Shown here piece by piece: positions 50,513 through 59,925 of a stretch of DNA of 64,000 nucleotides (position 1 is the first letter of the stretch; each line of letters opens with the position of its first letter). The position numbers and the translations under genes were made by a program. The notes beneath the pieces are model-generated. The model was given only the letters and a program-made list of their open reading frames with translations, made no database searches and was not told the origin of the DNA. Source of the stretch: Burkholderiaceae bacterium (GTDB lineage: Bacteria; Pseudomonadota; Gammaproteobacteria; Burkholderiales; Burkholderiaceae_E); NCBI GenBank assembly GCA_016710525.1, contig JADJVQ010000006.1:136739-200738 (forward strand). Reading direction: 5' to 3'.

Positions 50513-52501
50513 ATGACCTATTTCATCACCGGCGCCACCGGCTTCATCGGCAAACGCCTGGTTCGCAAGCTGCTTGCCCGCCGGGGGTCGGTCGTGCATT
50601 TCCTGGTGCGCGATGCCTCGCCCGAGCGACTGGCGCCGCTCTACGAATACTGGGGCGTCGACGACAAGCGCGCCGTGCCGGTGGTGGGCGACATTTCCAA
50701 GCCCGGGCTCGGCCTGAAGGCGGCCGAGCGCAAGGCGCTGTCCGGGAAAATCCGCCACTGCTTTCACCTGGCCGCGTTGTACGACCTGAGCGCCGACGCA
50801 GCCGCGCAGATCGCAGTCAATGTCGAAGGGACCCGCAATGTGGTCACGTTCGCCAACGACATCAAGGCCGGCTGCTTCCATCACGTCAGCTCGATCGCGG
50901 CAGCGGGCCTGTTCGAGGGCATCTGGCGCGAGGACATGTTCGAAGAGGCCGAGGGCCTCGATCATCCGTACTTCGCCACCAAGCACGAGTCCGAGGGCAT
51001 CGTGCGCAAGGAATGCAAGGTGCCCTACCGGGTCTATCGCCCCGGCTCGGTGGTCGGCGATTCGCAGACCGGCGAGATGGACAAGATCGACGGGCCCTAC
51101 TACTTCTTCAAACTGATCCAGCGGATGCGCCAGATGCTTCCGCCCTGGATGCCGACCATCGGCATCGAAGGCGGTCGGATCAACATCGTGCCGGTCGACT
51201 TCGTCGTCGACGCGATGGATCACATCGCCCACGCCAAAGACCTGGACGGTCGCTGCTTTCACCTGGTCGACCCCGATCCGATGCGGGTCGGCGATGTGCT
51301 GAATACCTTCGCGCAGGCGGCGCATGCGCCTTCGATGACCCTGCGCGTCAACGCGGCGCTGCTGGGCTTCATCCCGCGCGGGGTCAAGAAGAGCCTGATG
51401 GCGCTCACGCCGGTGCGCCGGATCCGCAACGCGGTCATGAAGGATCTCGGGCTGCCGGAGGACATCCTGCAGTTCGTCAACTACCCGACACGATTCGACT
51501 GTCGCGAGACCACGGCCGCGCTGAAGGGCAGCGGCATCAGCTGTCCGCGCCTGCGCGACTATGCCTGGGTGCTGTGGGACTACTGGGAGCGTCACCTCGA
51601 CCCGGACCTGTTCATCGACCGCACGCTGCGCGGCCAGGTGGCCGGCAAGGTGGTGCTGATCACCGGCGGCTCGTCGGGCATCGGCCTGGCGGCGGCGGTC
51701 AAGATCGCCGAGGCTGGCGCGATCACGATCGTGTGCGGGCGCGACGAAGAGAAGCTCGCCGAGGCCCGCCAGCATCTGCAGGGCCTGGGCCACGAGCTGG
51801 TCACTTTTTCGGTCGATCTGGCCAACATGGAAGACACCGACCGCATGGTCAAGTGGCTGGTCGAGACCTACGGCGGCGTCGACATCCTGGTCAACAACGC
51901 CGGGCGCTCGATCCGGCGCGGTATCGAGAACAGCTACGAGCGATTCCACGACTTCGAGCGCTGCATGCAGCTCAATTATTTCGGCGCTCTGCGCGTCACG
52001 ATGGGGCTGCTGCCGGGCATGCTCGCCAAGCGCCGCGGTCACGTGATCAACATCTCGTCGATCGGTGTGCTGACCAATGCGCCGCGCTTCTCGGCCTATG
52101 TGGCTTCCAAGGCGGCGCTCGATGCCTGGACACGCTGCGCGTCGTCCGAATTCGCCGATGTCGGCGTGAAATTCACGACCATCAACATGCCGCTGGTGCG
52201 CACGCCGATGATCGCGCCGACCGGCCTGTACAACAACGTGCCGACCCTGTCGCCCGACGAGGCGGGTGACCTGATCGTCGATGCGATCGTGCACAAGCCC
52301 GTGCGCATCGCCACCCGGATGGGCATCTTCGGTCAGGTGCTGCACGCGGTGATCCCGCGGGTCGCCCAGATCGTGATGAACACGTCGTTCCGGATGTTCC
52401 CGGATTCGGACGCGGCCAAGGGCAAGGAGGGCGGCAAGAAGGCGCAGCTGAACGCCGATCAGATCGCGTTCCAGCAGCTGATGCGCGGCATCCACTTCTG
52501 A
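50513..52501 (+). CDS. bifunctional fatty acyl-CoA reductase (two SDR domains)
   Basis: A 662-residue protein with the length and plan of the Marinobacter fatty acyl-CoA reductases that make fatty alcohols. The N-terminal extended SDR domain (about 1-370) has TGATGFIGKRLVRKLLA, the segment FEEAEGLDHPYFATKHESEG with the catalytic YxxxK, and VPVDFVVDAMDHIA. The C-terminal classical SDR domain (about 375-640) has ITGGSSGIGLAAAV, VNNAGRSIRRGIEN and the catalytic SAYVASKAALDAW. It would reduce acyl-CoA to aldehyde and then alcohol with NADPH. With the WS/DGAT at 30850 it completes a wax ester route. Confidence 0.93.
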   Translation: MTYFITGATGFIGKRLVRKLLARRGSVVHFLVRDASPERLAPLYEYWGVDDKRAVPVVGDISKPGLGLKAAERKALSGKIRHCFHLAALYDLSADAAAQIAVNVEGTRNVVTFANDIKAGCFHHVSSIAAAGLFEGIWREDMFEEAEGLDHPYFATKHESEGIVRKECKVPYRVYRPGSVVGDSQTGEMDKIDGPYYFFKLIQRMRQMLPPWMPTIGIEGGRINIVPVDFVVDAMDHIAHAKDLDGRCFHLVDPDPMRVGDVLNTFAQAAHAPSMTLRVNAALLGFIPRGVKKSLMALTPVRRIRNAVMKDLGLPEDILQFVNYPTRFDCRETTAALKGSGISCPRLRDYAWVLWDYWERHLDPDLFIDRTLRGQVAGKVVLITGGSSGIGLAAAVKIAEAGAITIVCGRDEEKLAEARQHLQGLGHELVTFSVDLANMEDTDRMVKWLVETYGGVDILVNNAGRSIRRGIENSYERFHDFERCMQLNYFGALRVTMGLLPGMLAKRRGHVINISSIGVLTNAPRFSAYVASKAALDAWTRCASSEFADVGVKFTTINMPLVRTPMIAPTGLYNNVPTLSPDEAGDLIVDAIVHKPVRIATRMGIFGQVLHAVIPRVAQIVMNTSFRMFPDSDAAKGKEGGKKAQLNADQIAFQQLMRGIHF

Positions 52502-52529
52502 GGAAGCGCCCCGGCGCGCCGGCGACGGG

Positions 52530-53468
52530 TCATGCGGCGATCTTGTCCTGTGGCGCCAGTGCCTCCTCCAGCAGCGCCCATACGGCCGGGTCATAGGCCA
52601 GGCTCAGGTGTCCGATGCCGGCCAGCTCGTGGGTCCGGCAGGCCTGGGGCAGGGTCTGGCCGGCCTGCGGCGCGACGATGTTGTCGTGATGGCTCAGGAT
52701 GACCGTGGTGCGGGGCAGGGCCCCGGAACCACCGGCCGCTTCGTCGGCTGCCAGCTCCGCCAGCCAGTCGCTGCCGGGCCGCATCTGATGCGCATTGCGG
52801 CTGTGGCCCAGGCGCGCATGGAAGGTGCCCCGGTGCGGCGTGCCGAGCGTGACCAGACAGGCGATGCGCCCGCTGCCGTGGCGGCGCAGGTAGGCGCGTG
52901 CGGCCAGGCCGCCCATGCTGTGCCCGATCAGCGCGACCGCCGGCGCACCGGTGCGCACCAGCAGTTCGGTGACCGCCCGTTCGATCGCCGGCACATAGTC
53001 GTCGATCGAGCCGAGCACGGGCTCGAGGTCGACAGCGCCCAGCGGATGGCCGCGGGCCGCGAGCCGGCGCGCCAGCGGGCGCCACAGCTGGCGATTGCAG
53101 AAAAATCCGTGGATCAGCAGCACCGGCATCCGGTTCGCGCCGCCGGTGCTGTCCTCGCCGGCCAGGTGCCTGGGCGCGAGCCAGGGCTGGGTGAACTGGA
53201 ACGCGGTCACCGAGTCGCGCCATTCGCGCAGGAACACAGCGAGCGCGCCGCCCAGGCCCAGCCGCAAGGGCGGCGGCGTCGGGCTGCCCGCCCAGGCGGC
53301 AAGCCCGAAGTCCAATGCGATGATGGCCCCGTGAACCAGGAAAGGCGCAGCCAGCCCGATCGCCAGGCTGGCCGGCACGCCGGCGCCGCGGTCCGCGAGC
53401 AGCCACGCCAGGGCGCCTGCGCCGATCAGCTCCATCAGGGTCAGTATTCTCAGCCAGCGGGCGAGCAT
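52530..53468 (-). CDS. membrane-anchored alpha/beta hydrolase (triacylglycerol lipase-like)
   Basis: A 312-residue hydrolase with two N-terminal hydrophobic segments (about 5-25 and 35-60) that probably anchor it to the membrane. The catalytic core has PVLLIHGFFCNRQLW, the nucleophile motif LIGHSMGGLAARAY (about 184-197), the GTPHRGTFHARLG segment and a late His in AGIGHLSLAYD, as in bacterial lipases and PGAP1-like esterases. It is convergent with the acyl-CoA reductase. The substrate is unknown; neutral lipids or esters are plausible. Confidence 0.87.
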   Translation of the reverse strand: MLARWLRILTLMELIGAGALAWLLADRGAGVPASLAIGLAAPFLVHGAIIALDFGLAAWAGSPTPPPLRLGLGGALAVFLREWRDSVTAFQFTQPWLAPRHLAGEDSTGGANRMPVLLIHGFFCNRQLWRPLARRLAARGHPLGAVDLEPVLGSIDDYVPAIERAVTELLVRTGAPAVALIGHSMGGLAARAYLRRHGSGRIACLVTLGTPHRGTFHARLGHSRNAHQMRPGSDWLAELAADEAAGGSGALPRTTVILSHHDNIVAPQAGQTLPQACRTHELAGIGHLSLAYDPAVWALLEEALAPQDKIAA

Positions 53469-53657
53469 CGGTCGGTTTCAGTCGGGATCCGGGCCGCTGC
53501 CGCGTGGCAGGTGGTCGGTGGCGCACGCGCACGAGGCGGGCGCAGGATGCATAGCCGGCAACGGCCGATCATACGAAGCGGCGATAGAGGTGCGGCTCTA
53601 ATCGGATCCGGCGACGACGGGATTGCGAACCGGCGACGCGGGTACCATCTGTTGCCC

Positions 53658-54383
53658 ATGAGCTCCTCACTCGATGCGGGCCAGCGGCTGACCGAAGCGG
53701 CGGCGCAGGTGTCGTCCATGCGCCGCGCCATTGCCGCCGACCCCTCGCTTCGCGTATGGACGCAGTCTGTCAAGCATTGGCAGGCGCGCCGTCTGGCCGC
53801 CACCCATGCCGACCTGCTGGCCGACCCGGGCACCCGGGCGGCCGCGCGGTTCTTCCTCGACGACCTGTATGGCGCCAAGGATTTCTCGCGGCGCGACACC
53901 GAACTGATGCGCCTGGTGCCGACGATGGGCCGGCTGCTGCCCGAACGGGCACTGGCAACGGTGGCCGATGCGGTCGAACTCGACGCATTGTCCGAACGCT
54001 TCGACGAGTCGATGGCGCGGCTGCTGCGTTCGCCGTCGGAGCGCGACATCGGCGAGGCCGACTACGCGCGGGCCTTTCGGCAGGCCTCCAGCCAGGCGCA
54101 GCGCGAACATCAGCTCGACCTGGTGATGCGGATCGGACGCTCGCTCGAGGGCCTGGTCAGGCATCCGCTGATCGGCGGGCTGCTGACGGCCATGCAGGGG
54201 CCGGCCCGCCTGGCCGGCCTGCAGGAGATGCACCAGTTCCTCGCGCGCGGGTTCGGCGCCTTCAAGGGGATGCCCTCGAGCTCGGCCTTCCTGGGCCGGA
54301 TCGATCGGCGCGAGCGCGCGATCATGGTCAGGATCTTTGCGGGCGACGACGAGGGCTGGACGTCAGGGTCGGAAAACGGCTAG
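53658..54383 (+). CDS. FFLEELY-motif-type protein of unknown function
   Basis: A 241-residue, mainly helical protein. The central stretch TRAARFFLDDLYGAKDFSRRD (about 55-75) resembles the motif that names the FFLEELY proteins of Proteobacteria. Other conserved-looking parts are DAVELDALSERFDESMA and FLARGFGAFKGM. No catalytic residues, signal peptide or membrane segment are visible. The ATG at 53658 follows no strong ribosome site. It precedes the ribosomal protein operon by 120 bases. Confidence 0.8.
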   Translation: MSSSLDAGQRLTEAAAQVSSMRRAIAADPSLRVWTQSVKHWQARRLAATHADLLADPGTRAAARFFLDDLYGAKDFSRRDTELMRLVPTMGRLLPERALATVADAVELDALSERFDESMARLLRSPSERDIGEADYARAFRQASSQAQREHQLDLVMRIGRSLEGLVRHPLIGGLLTAMQGPARLAGLQEMHQFLARGFGAFKGMPSSSAFLGRIDRRERAIMVRIFAGDDEGWTSGSENG

Positions 54384-54503
54384 AATCTTTGGTTCCGTCG
54401 ATGGGATCGGTCTGAATGCGGCCGAAACCTCCACGTCCTTGCTGCGAGCCTGACGCCGGCCCGCAGCCTTGCCAATTCTGGCCACAGCCCACAAGGAGCC
54501 CTG

Positions 54504-54902
54504 ATGCGTCACTACGAAGTCATTTTCATCGTCCATCCCGATCAAAGCGAGCAGGTGCCCGCGATGATCGACCGGTACAAGACGATGGTCGAAGCCCAGC
54601 AGGGCAAGATCCACCGTGTCGAAGACTGGGGTCGTCGCCAGCTCACGTACCAGATCCAGAAGGTGTCCAAGGCGCATTACGTGCTGATGAACATCGAATG
54701 CGGTCCGGCCACGCTGGCTGAACTCGAGCACGCCTTCCGCTTCAACGATGCCGTGCTGCGCCATCTCACCGTGTCGATGCGCAAGGCCGAAACCGCGCCT
54801 TCGCCGATGTGGAAGCAGATCCAGCGCGAAGAGGCCAAGAAGACCGTTCCCGAGCCCCAGCCGCAGCAGCCGGTCCAGCAGCAGCCCGCAGCCGCCGCCT
54901 GA
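54504..54902 (+). CDS. rpsF: 30S ribosomal protein S6
   Basis: A 132-residue S6 that begins [20 protein letters not shown] and has the [19 protein letters not shown] core. The C-terminal 30 residues form a Pro/Gln-rich tail ([12 protein letters not shown]), as in many Betaproteobacteria. It binds S18 in the small subunit. AAGGAG precedes the ATG. It is the first gene of the rpsF-priB-rpsR-rplI cluster. Confidence 0.97.
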   Translation: MRHYEVIFIVHPDQSEQVPAMIDRYKTMVEAQQGKIHRVEDWGRRQLTYQIQKVSKAHYVLMNIECGPATLAELEHAFRFNDAVLRHLTVSMRKAETAPSPMWKQIQREEAKKTVPEPQPQQPVQQQPAAAA

Positions 54903-54907
54903 CCCGA

Positions 54908-55261
54908 TTGACGCCGGTCGCCCTGTCGCCGTCCCTGCCTGCCGCGCCGCCCGCCGCCCATGACCCCAATCGGGTCGAGCTGCTGGCCACCGTCGAGGCG
55001 ACTGAGGGATTGCGATACACGCCGGCCGGAATCGCCGTGGTGGATGCCCTGATGAAGCATGTTTCCGAGCAGCGCGAAGCCGGGGTGCCCCGCAACATCG
55101 AGCTGGAGATCGCCGCCCGGTTCGCCGGGCCGATGGCCCAGCGGATGAGCGCGGTGGCACTGGGCTCGAAGCTGCTGGTTCGCGGATTCCTGGCGCCCCG
55201 TCGGCGGCAATCGAAACAGCTGGTCCTGCATGTCAACGAATTTGAACTGATCGAGGTGTGA
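54908..55261 (+). CDS. priB: primosomal replication protein N (PriB)
   Basis: A 117-residue single-strand-binding protein of the PriB/OB-fold type that helps reload DnaB at stalled forks. Typical features are [20 protein letters not shown] (about 21-40) and the C-terminal [13 protein letters not shown]. No ATG is available in frame, so the start is taken as TTG at 54908, 5 bases after the rpsF stop; this leaves a family-atypical Pro/Ala-rich N-terminus of about 20 residues. Position between rpsF and rpsR is diagnostic in Betaproteobacteria. Confidence 0.88.
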   Translation: MTPVALSPSLPAAPPAAHDPNRVELLATVEATEGLRYTPAGIAVVDALMKHVSEQREAGVPRNIELEIAARFAGPMAQRMSAVALGSKLLVRGFLAPRRRQSKQLVLHVNEFELIEV

Positions 55262-55262
55262 T

Positions 55263-55538
55263 ATGGCGTTCTTTCGCCGTGGTCCCAAGGATGGCAAGAA
55301 AAAGCGTCCGTCCCAGAACGCGCTGTTCAAGCGCAAGAAGTTTTGCCGATTTACCGCCGAGAAGGTGGAGTGGATCGACTACAAGGATGTCGAACTGCTG
55401 AAGGATTTCATCACCGAGACCGGCAAGATCATTCCGGCTCGACTGACGGGCACCAAAGCCAAGTATCAGCGTCAGCTGACCGAGTCGATCAAGCGCGCGC
55501 GTTTCCTGGCGCTGCTGCCGTTCACCGACAACCACTGA
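55263..55538 (+). CDS. rpsR: 30S ribosomal protein S18
   Basis: A 91-residue S18. The [20 protein letters not shown] region and the C-terminal [20 protein letters not shown] are the family hallmarks. Its ATG starts 1 base after the priB stop. It pairs with S6 in the 30S platform. Confidence 0.97.
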   Translation: MAFFRRGPKDGKKKRPSQNALFKRKKFCRFTAEKVEWIDYKDVELLKDFITETGKIIPARLTGTKAKYQRQLTESIKRARFLALLPFTDNH

Positions 55539-55558
55539 GCCTGAGAGGAGAACAGAGC

Positions 55559-56008
55559 ATGCAGATCATTCTTCTCGAAAAGGTCCAGAACCTCGGTTCG
55601 CTGGGCGATGTCGTCAAGGTCAAGGATGGCTACGCCCGCAATTTCCTGATCCCCAAGGGCAAGGCGCGTCGCGCCACCCCGGTCGCGATCAAGGAATTCG
55701 AAGGCCGCCGTGCCGAGCTCGAAAAAGTCCAGGGCGAAAAGCTCGCCGCGGCGCAAGCCCAGGGCGAGAAGCTCCAGGGCCTGACGATCCAGATCGCGCA
55801 GAAGGCCGGCGTCGATGGCCGCCTGTTCGGCTCGGTCACCAACTTCGACATCGCCGAGGCGCTGGGCAAGCAGAACTTCGCCGTCGAAAAAGCGATGGTT
55901 CGGCTGCCCAATGGCCCGCTGAAGGCCGTGGGCGAGCACAACGTCCAGATCGCGCTGCACCACGACGTCGTCGTCGAGGTGTCGGTGACGGTGGTCGGCG
56001 AAGCCTAA
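55559..56008 (+). CDS. rplI: 50S ribosomal protein L9
   Basis: A 149-residue L9 of normal length with the signature [20 protein letters not shown] (about 18-37) followed by the long connecting helix and the C-terminal RNA-binding domain. GAGAGGAGAA precedes the ATG. A GC-rich stretch with weak hairpins (56009-56110) follows; I see no convincing T-run terminator. Confidence 0.97.
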   Translation: MQIILLEKVQNLGSLGDVVKVKDGYARNFLIPKGKARRATPVAIKEFEGRRAELEKVQGEKLAAAQAQGEKLQGLTIQIAQKAGVDGRLFGSVTNFDIAEALGKQNFAVEKAMVRLPNGPLKAVGEHNVQIALHHDVVVEVSVTVVGEA

Positions 56009-56248
56009 GCCGCGGGCGGGCGTCTGCCCGCCGGCAGTGCTCCGCAAGGGTGGCTTTGGCCACCCGCCAACGGGCCCTCGGGCCCCCGTTCTCATTTCGC
56101 GCCGCGTCCGCGCACGGGACGCGCTCATCGGGCGGCTGTCGCGCCAGGTTGGCGCCGGGTCCTGCCGGCCCCTGCATTTCGTCCGTGACCGGCCCCTCGA
56201 TAAGATAGGGGCCCCTTGCCGCCGGTCTTCTCCCCAGTCGCCCCATCC

Positions 56249-59200
56249 ATGAGCAGCGAAAGCCAACGATTCCAGCCTCCCGGCACGCCGCCCGACCGCG
56301 AAGTGGCCGCCCTGCGGGTGCCTCCGCATTCGATCGAGGCCGAACAGTCGGTGCTCGGCGGACTGCTGCTGGACAACCAGGCCTTCGACCGCGTGGCCGA
56401 CCTGCTGCGCGATGAAGACTTCTATCGCTACGACCATCGCCTGATCTGGCAGCAGATCGCGCGCCTGATCGAGCGCAGCCATCCGGCGGACGTGGTCACG
56501 GTCTACGAGGCGCTGAAATCGGTCGGCAAGGCCGAGGAAGTGGGCGGGCTGCCCTACCTGAATTCGCTGGCGCAGGAGACGCCGTCGGCGGCCAACATCC
56601 GGCGCTACGGCGAGATCGTGCGCGACCGGGCCATCCTGCGCCAGCTGATCACGACCTCCGACGAGATCGCCACCCAGGCGCTCAACCCGCAGGGCAAGGA
56701 CACCCGGCAGATGCTCGACGAGGCCGAGTCCAAGATCTTCCAGATCTCGGAGGACGGCTCGCGCGGTACGGCCGGCTTCCAGAACCTGCAGGATCTGCTG
56801 GGCAAGGTGGTCGAGCGGGTCGACGAGTTGTACAGCCGTGGCGCCAGCAGCGATGTCACCGGGGTGCCCACCGGCTTCGCCGACCTGGACCGCATGACCT
56901 CGGGCCTGCAGGCGGGCGATCTGGTGATCGTGGCCGGGCGCCCGTCGATGGGCAAGGCCCAGCCCGACGATGCGCCAGTGCGCACGCCCACCGGCTGGAC
57001 CGCGATCGGCCAGCTGCGGGTCGGCGATGCGCTGGCCTCGATCGATGGCCAGCGCTCCCAGGTCACCGGTGTCTACCCGCAAGGGCGGCGGCCGGTGTTC
57101 CGCCTGACCTTCTCGGATGGCCGAAGCGCGACTGCCTGCGCCGAACACCTGTGGCGGGTCGGCAACCGGGCCTGGGCGCAGCCCCGTGTGATGGACACGG
57201 CGGCGCTGATCGCCGCGCTGGCCAAACCGCATCACAAGCATCGCCTGAGCATCGACCTGCTTGACGGGCGCTTCGGGCATGACGAGCCGCTGCCGGTCGA
57301 TCCGTTCGTGCTCGGTGCCTTGCTGCGCTCGGTGATAGGCGCCGGCGCGCCGGCGGACCCGGCCTCGTCCTGGTCGCTGGCGCTGCGCTCGCTGGCCGGC
57401 CATCCCGGGCTGAGGCTGGGCCGCCAACCCGCGTTCGAGTCCCTGGGCCATGAAGCCCCCGACACCGCCGAGGCGTTCGCCGCGGTTCGCGATGCCTTGC
57501 GCGCGCTCGGCCTATGGGCGGTGGCGCCGGCTCAGCTGCAGCTGCCGCGCAGCTTTCTGGATGCCCGCCGCAGCGCCCGGATCGACCTGCTGAGCGGCCT
57601 GCTCGGCGCCACCGGCGAACCGGCGGGCGATGGGTTGCTGCGGCTGCGTCTGCCGGGTGCCGCACTGGCCCGCGACCTGACCGAGCTGGTGCGCTCGCTG
57701 GGCGGCTGGTGCCGTGGGCTGCCCGTGCGCGGCTTGCCTGTCGATCCGGCGCTGGACGCCTCGATCGCTTTGTCGATCAGCCTGCCCGCCCTGCCGCAGT
57801 TGCGGGCCTGGGTCCACGACTTCGGTCCGCGTCCGCCGGTGCGCCGGCCGGTGCTGGTGTCGATCGAACCCGCCGGCATGGCCGAGACCCGCTGCATCGC
57901 GGTTTCGCATCCGTCGCGGCTGTACCTGACCAGCGACTATTGCGTCACCCACAACACCGCGTTCAGCCTGAACATCGGCGAGCATGTGGCGGTCGACCAG
58001 GGCCTGCCGGTGGCGGTGTTCTCGATGGAGATGGGCGCCACGCAGCTGGCGCTGCGCATGGTGTGCTCGGTGGGCCGCCTGGATCAGCAGCGTCTGCGCA
58101 CCGGCCGGCTGATCGACGACGACTGGCCGCGCCTGACCAACTCGATCCAGAAGATGCAGGACGCGCAGCTGTTCATCGACGAGACGCCGGCGCTCAATTC
58201 GCTCGAGCTGCGGGCCCGCTCGCGCCGGCTGTCGCGCCAGTGCGGCCAGCTCGGCCTGATCATCATCGATTACCTGCAGCTGATGAGCTCGGCCAGCTCC
58301 GGCGAGAACCGCGCCACCGAGATCTCCGAGATCTCGCGTTCGCTGAAGGCGCTGGCCAAGGAGCTGAACTGCCCGGTGATCGCGCTGTCGCAGCTGAACC
58401 GCTCGCTGGAGCAGCGGCCCAACAAGCGGCCGGTGATGTCGGACCTTCGCGAGTGCGTGACGGGCGACACGCTCGTGATGCTGGCCGATGGCCGGCGCGT
58501 GCCGATCGCCGACCTGGTGGGAACCGAGCCCGAGGTGCTCGCCCTGGGCGACGGGTCGCGTGTCGTGCGCGCACGCTCGGACAAGGTGTGGCCGGTTGGC
58601 GTGCGGCCTGTGCTGAAAGTGACGCTGGCCAGCGGCCGAGTGCTGCGCGCCACGGCGCGCCACCGTCTGCTGACCGGGACCGGCTGGCGCCGGCTCGATG
58701 AGGTGTCGGTCGGCGACCGCGCGGCCCTGGCGCGGCGTGTCCCGGCGCCGCTGGCCGCTGCGCGATGGGAAGCGCATCAGCTGATCTTGCTGGGTCACCT
58801 GGTCGGAGACGGCAGTTATCTGCCTCACCAGCCCTTGCGCTACACCACGGCGTCACTTGAAAACAGTGAAGCGGTTCGTGAGGCTGCCCAGGCGTTTGGT
58901 TGCGTGGTGAATCGCCACGAGGGTAGAGGCAACTGGCACCAACTCGTCATTTCGCGCAACGGCAACCGCTGGCATCCGGCTGGCGTGGGGCGCTGGCTGC
59001 GTGACCTGGGCATTTTCGGGCAGCGCTCGCACGACAAACATCTGCCTGGCGAGGTATTCACGCTGGGTGACGATCAGATCGCCCTCCTGCTTCGCCATCT
59101 GTGGGCCACGGACGGCAGTATCACCGTTCGTCCGGCCGGATCTAAAGGGGCGCCGCGCGTCTATTTCGCCACCTGCAGCCATCGGCTGGCTACCGATGTC

Positions 59201-59911
59201 GCCGCGCTGTTGCTGCGCTTCGGGATCGTTGCGCGCCTGCGTGTCGTGCATCAGTCCCGGTATCGGCCGCTGTGGACGGTCGACGTCAGCGGTGCCGAGC
59301 AGCAGCGTCTTTTCATCGAAAAAGTGGGCGCCTTCGGGCCGCGGGTCGAGCCTGCGCAGCGACTGCTCGGCTACCTCGAGTCGATAGGCGGCAACCCGAA
59401 CGTCGACACCCTGCCGATCGAAATGTTCGAACAGGTGAGGCAGGCGATGGCGGGCCAGGGTGTGACCCGGCGTCAGATGGCTCGGCTGCGAGGCACTTCG
59501 TATGGCGGCAGCTCGCATTTCCGTTTTGCGCCGTCTCGCGCCACGATGAGCTCCTACGCGCAACTGCTCGACACCCCGGTCCTGCAAGAGGCGGTCGACA
59601 ACGACCTGTTCTGGGATCGGATCGTGGCGCTCGAACCCGATGGCGAAGCGGAGGTCTTCGATCTGACCGTGCCGGGGCCAGCCTCCTGGCTGGCCGACGG
59701 CATCGTGAGTCACAACTCGGGCGCGATCGAACAGGATGCGGACGTGATCCTGTTCATCTACCGCGACGAGGTCTACAACCCCGATTCACCCGACAAGGGC
59801 TCGGCCGAGATCATCATCGGCAAGCAGCGAAACGGCCCGATCGGCTCGGTGCGGCTCACCTTCGTGGGCCAGTACACCAAGTTCGAGAACTTCACCTCGG
59901 GATCGATGTAG
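56249..59911 (+). CDS. dnaB: replicative DNA helicase DnaB with two inteins
   Basis: A 1,220-residue precursor. The mature hexameric helicase, 466 residues, would arise after removal of two inteins. Extein parts: N-terminal domain IEAEQSVLGGLLLDNQAFD, Walker A GRPSMGK joined to TAFSLNI across the first intein (residues 237-569), motif LIIIDYLQLMSS, VIALSQLNRSLEQRPNKRP, then SDLRE joined to SGAIEQDADVILFIYRDE across the second intein (736-1156). Both sites lie in the ATPase core, so unspliced protein must be inactive. The start at 56249 is preferred over an in-frame ATG at 56216. Position after rplI is normal for the chromosomal dnaB. Confidence 0.96.
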   Translation: MSSESQRFQPPGTPPDREVAALRVPPHSIEAEQSVLGGLLLDNQAFDRVADLLRDEDFYRYDHRLIWQQIARLIERSHPADVVTVYEALKSVGKAEEVGGLPYLNSLAQETPSAANIRRYGEIVRDRAILRQLITTSDEIATQALNPQGKDTRQMLDEAESKIFQISEDGSRGTAGFQNLQDLLGKVVERVDELYSRGASSDVTGVPTGFADLDRMTSGLQAGDLVIVAGRPSMGKAQPDDAPVRTPTGWTAIGQLRVGDALASIDGQRSQVTGVYPQGRRPVFRLTFSDGRSATACAEHLWRVGNRAWAQPRVMDTAALIAALAKPHHKHRLSIDLLDGRFGHDEPLPVDPFVLGALLRSVIGAGAPADPASSWSLALRSLAGHPGLRLGRQPAFESLGHEAPDTAEAFAAVRDALRALGLWAVAPAQLQLPRSFLDARRSARIDLLSGLLGATGEPAGDGLLRLRLPGAALARDLTELVRSLGGWCRGLPVRGLPVDPALDASIALSISLPALPQLRAWVHDFGPRPPVRRPVLVSIEPAGMAETRCIAVSHPSRLYLTSDYCVTHNTAFSLNIGEHVAVDQGLPVAVFSMEMGATQLALRMVCSVGRLDQQRLRTGRLIDDDWPRLTNSIQKMQDAQLFIDETPALNSLELRARSRRLSRQCGQLGLIIIDYLQLMSSASSGENRATEISEISRSLKALAKELNCPVIALSQLNRSLEQRPNKRPVMSDLRECVTGDTLVMLADGRRVPIADLVGTEPEVLALGDGSRVVRARSDKVWPVGVRPVLKVTLASGRVLRATARHRLLTGTGWRRLDEVSVGDRAALARRVPAPLAAARWEAHQLILLGHLVGDGSYLPHQPLRYTTASLENSEAVREAAQAFGCVVNRHEGRGNWHQLVISRNGNRWHPAGVGRWLRDLGIFGQRSHDKHLPGEVFTLGDDQIALLLRHLWATDGSITVRPAGSKGAPRVYFATCSHRLATDVAALLLRFGIVARLRVVHQSRYRPLWTVDVSGAEQQRLFIEKVGAFGPRVEPAQRLLGYLESIGGNPNVDTLPIEMFEQVRQAMAGQGVTRRQMARLRGTSYGGSSHFRFAPSRATMSSYAQLLDTPVLQEAVDNDLFWDRIVALEPDGEAEVFDLTVPGPASWLADGIVSHNSGAIEQDADVILFIYRDEVYNPDSPDKGSAEIIIGKQRNGPIGSVRLTFVGQYTKFENFTSGSM
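56957..57955 (+). mobile_element. DnaB intein 1: class 3 splicing element with decayed LAGLIDADG endonuclease
   Basis: This 333-residue intein interrupts the Walker A loop between GRPSMGK and the following Thr. It starts with Ala, so the usual Cys/Ser1 nucleophile is absent. Instead it has the class 3 triad: Trp66 two residues after the block B His (AEHLW), Cys313 in block F (ETRCIAV) and Thr331 before the terminal His-Asn (CVTHN). The +1 residue is the Thr of GKT. The middle has remnants of a LAGLIDADG endonuclease (DPFVLGALLRSVIGAG and IDLLSGLLGATGEP), but the catalytic acids are missing at both motifs, so homing is probably lost while splicing is kept. Confidence 0.9.
58454..59716 (+). mobile_element. 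DnaB intein 2: class 1 splicing element with intact LAGLIDADG endonuclease
   Basis: A 421-residue intein between SDLRE and SGAIEQD, the insertion point known from cyanobacterial and Rhodothermus DnaB inteins. It starts with Cys1 (CVTGDTLVMLADGRRV), has block B RATARHRLL and ends AEVFDLTVPGPASWLADGIV followed by Ser-His-Asn, with Ser at +1. Both endonuclease motifs keep their acids (LLGHLVGDGSYL and LLRHLWATDGSI), so this one may still home. Codon and base composition is slightly less GC-rich in the endonuclease part (about 58850-59200) than in the flanking dnaB exteins, by eye. Confidence 0.94.
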
Positions 59912-59925
59912 CCGGCCGCCGATCG

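Noticed and set aside
56009..56200. Possible intrinsic terminator after rplI
   Set aside because: Several short GC hairpins are present but none has a clean stem plus T-run.
56249..59911. DnaB as a phage-encoded helicase
   Set aside because: It sits directly after rpsF-priB-rpsR-rplI in the standard chromosomal position with no phage genes nearby; only the inteins suggest a phage connection.
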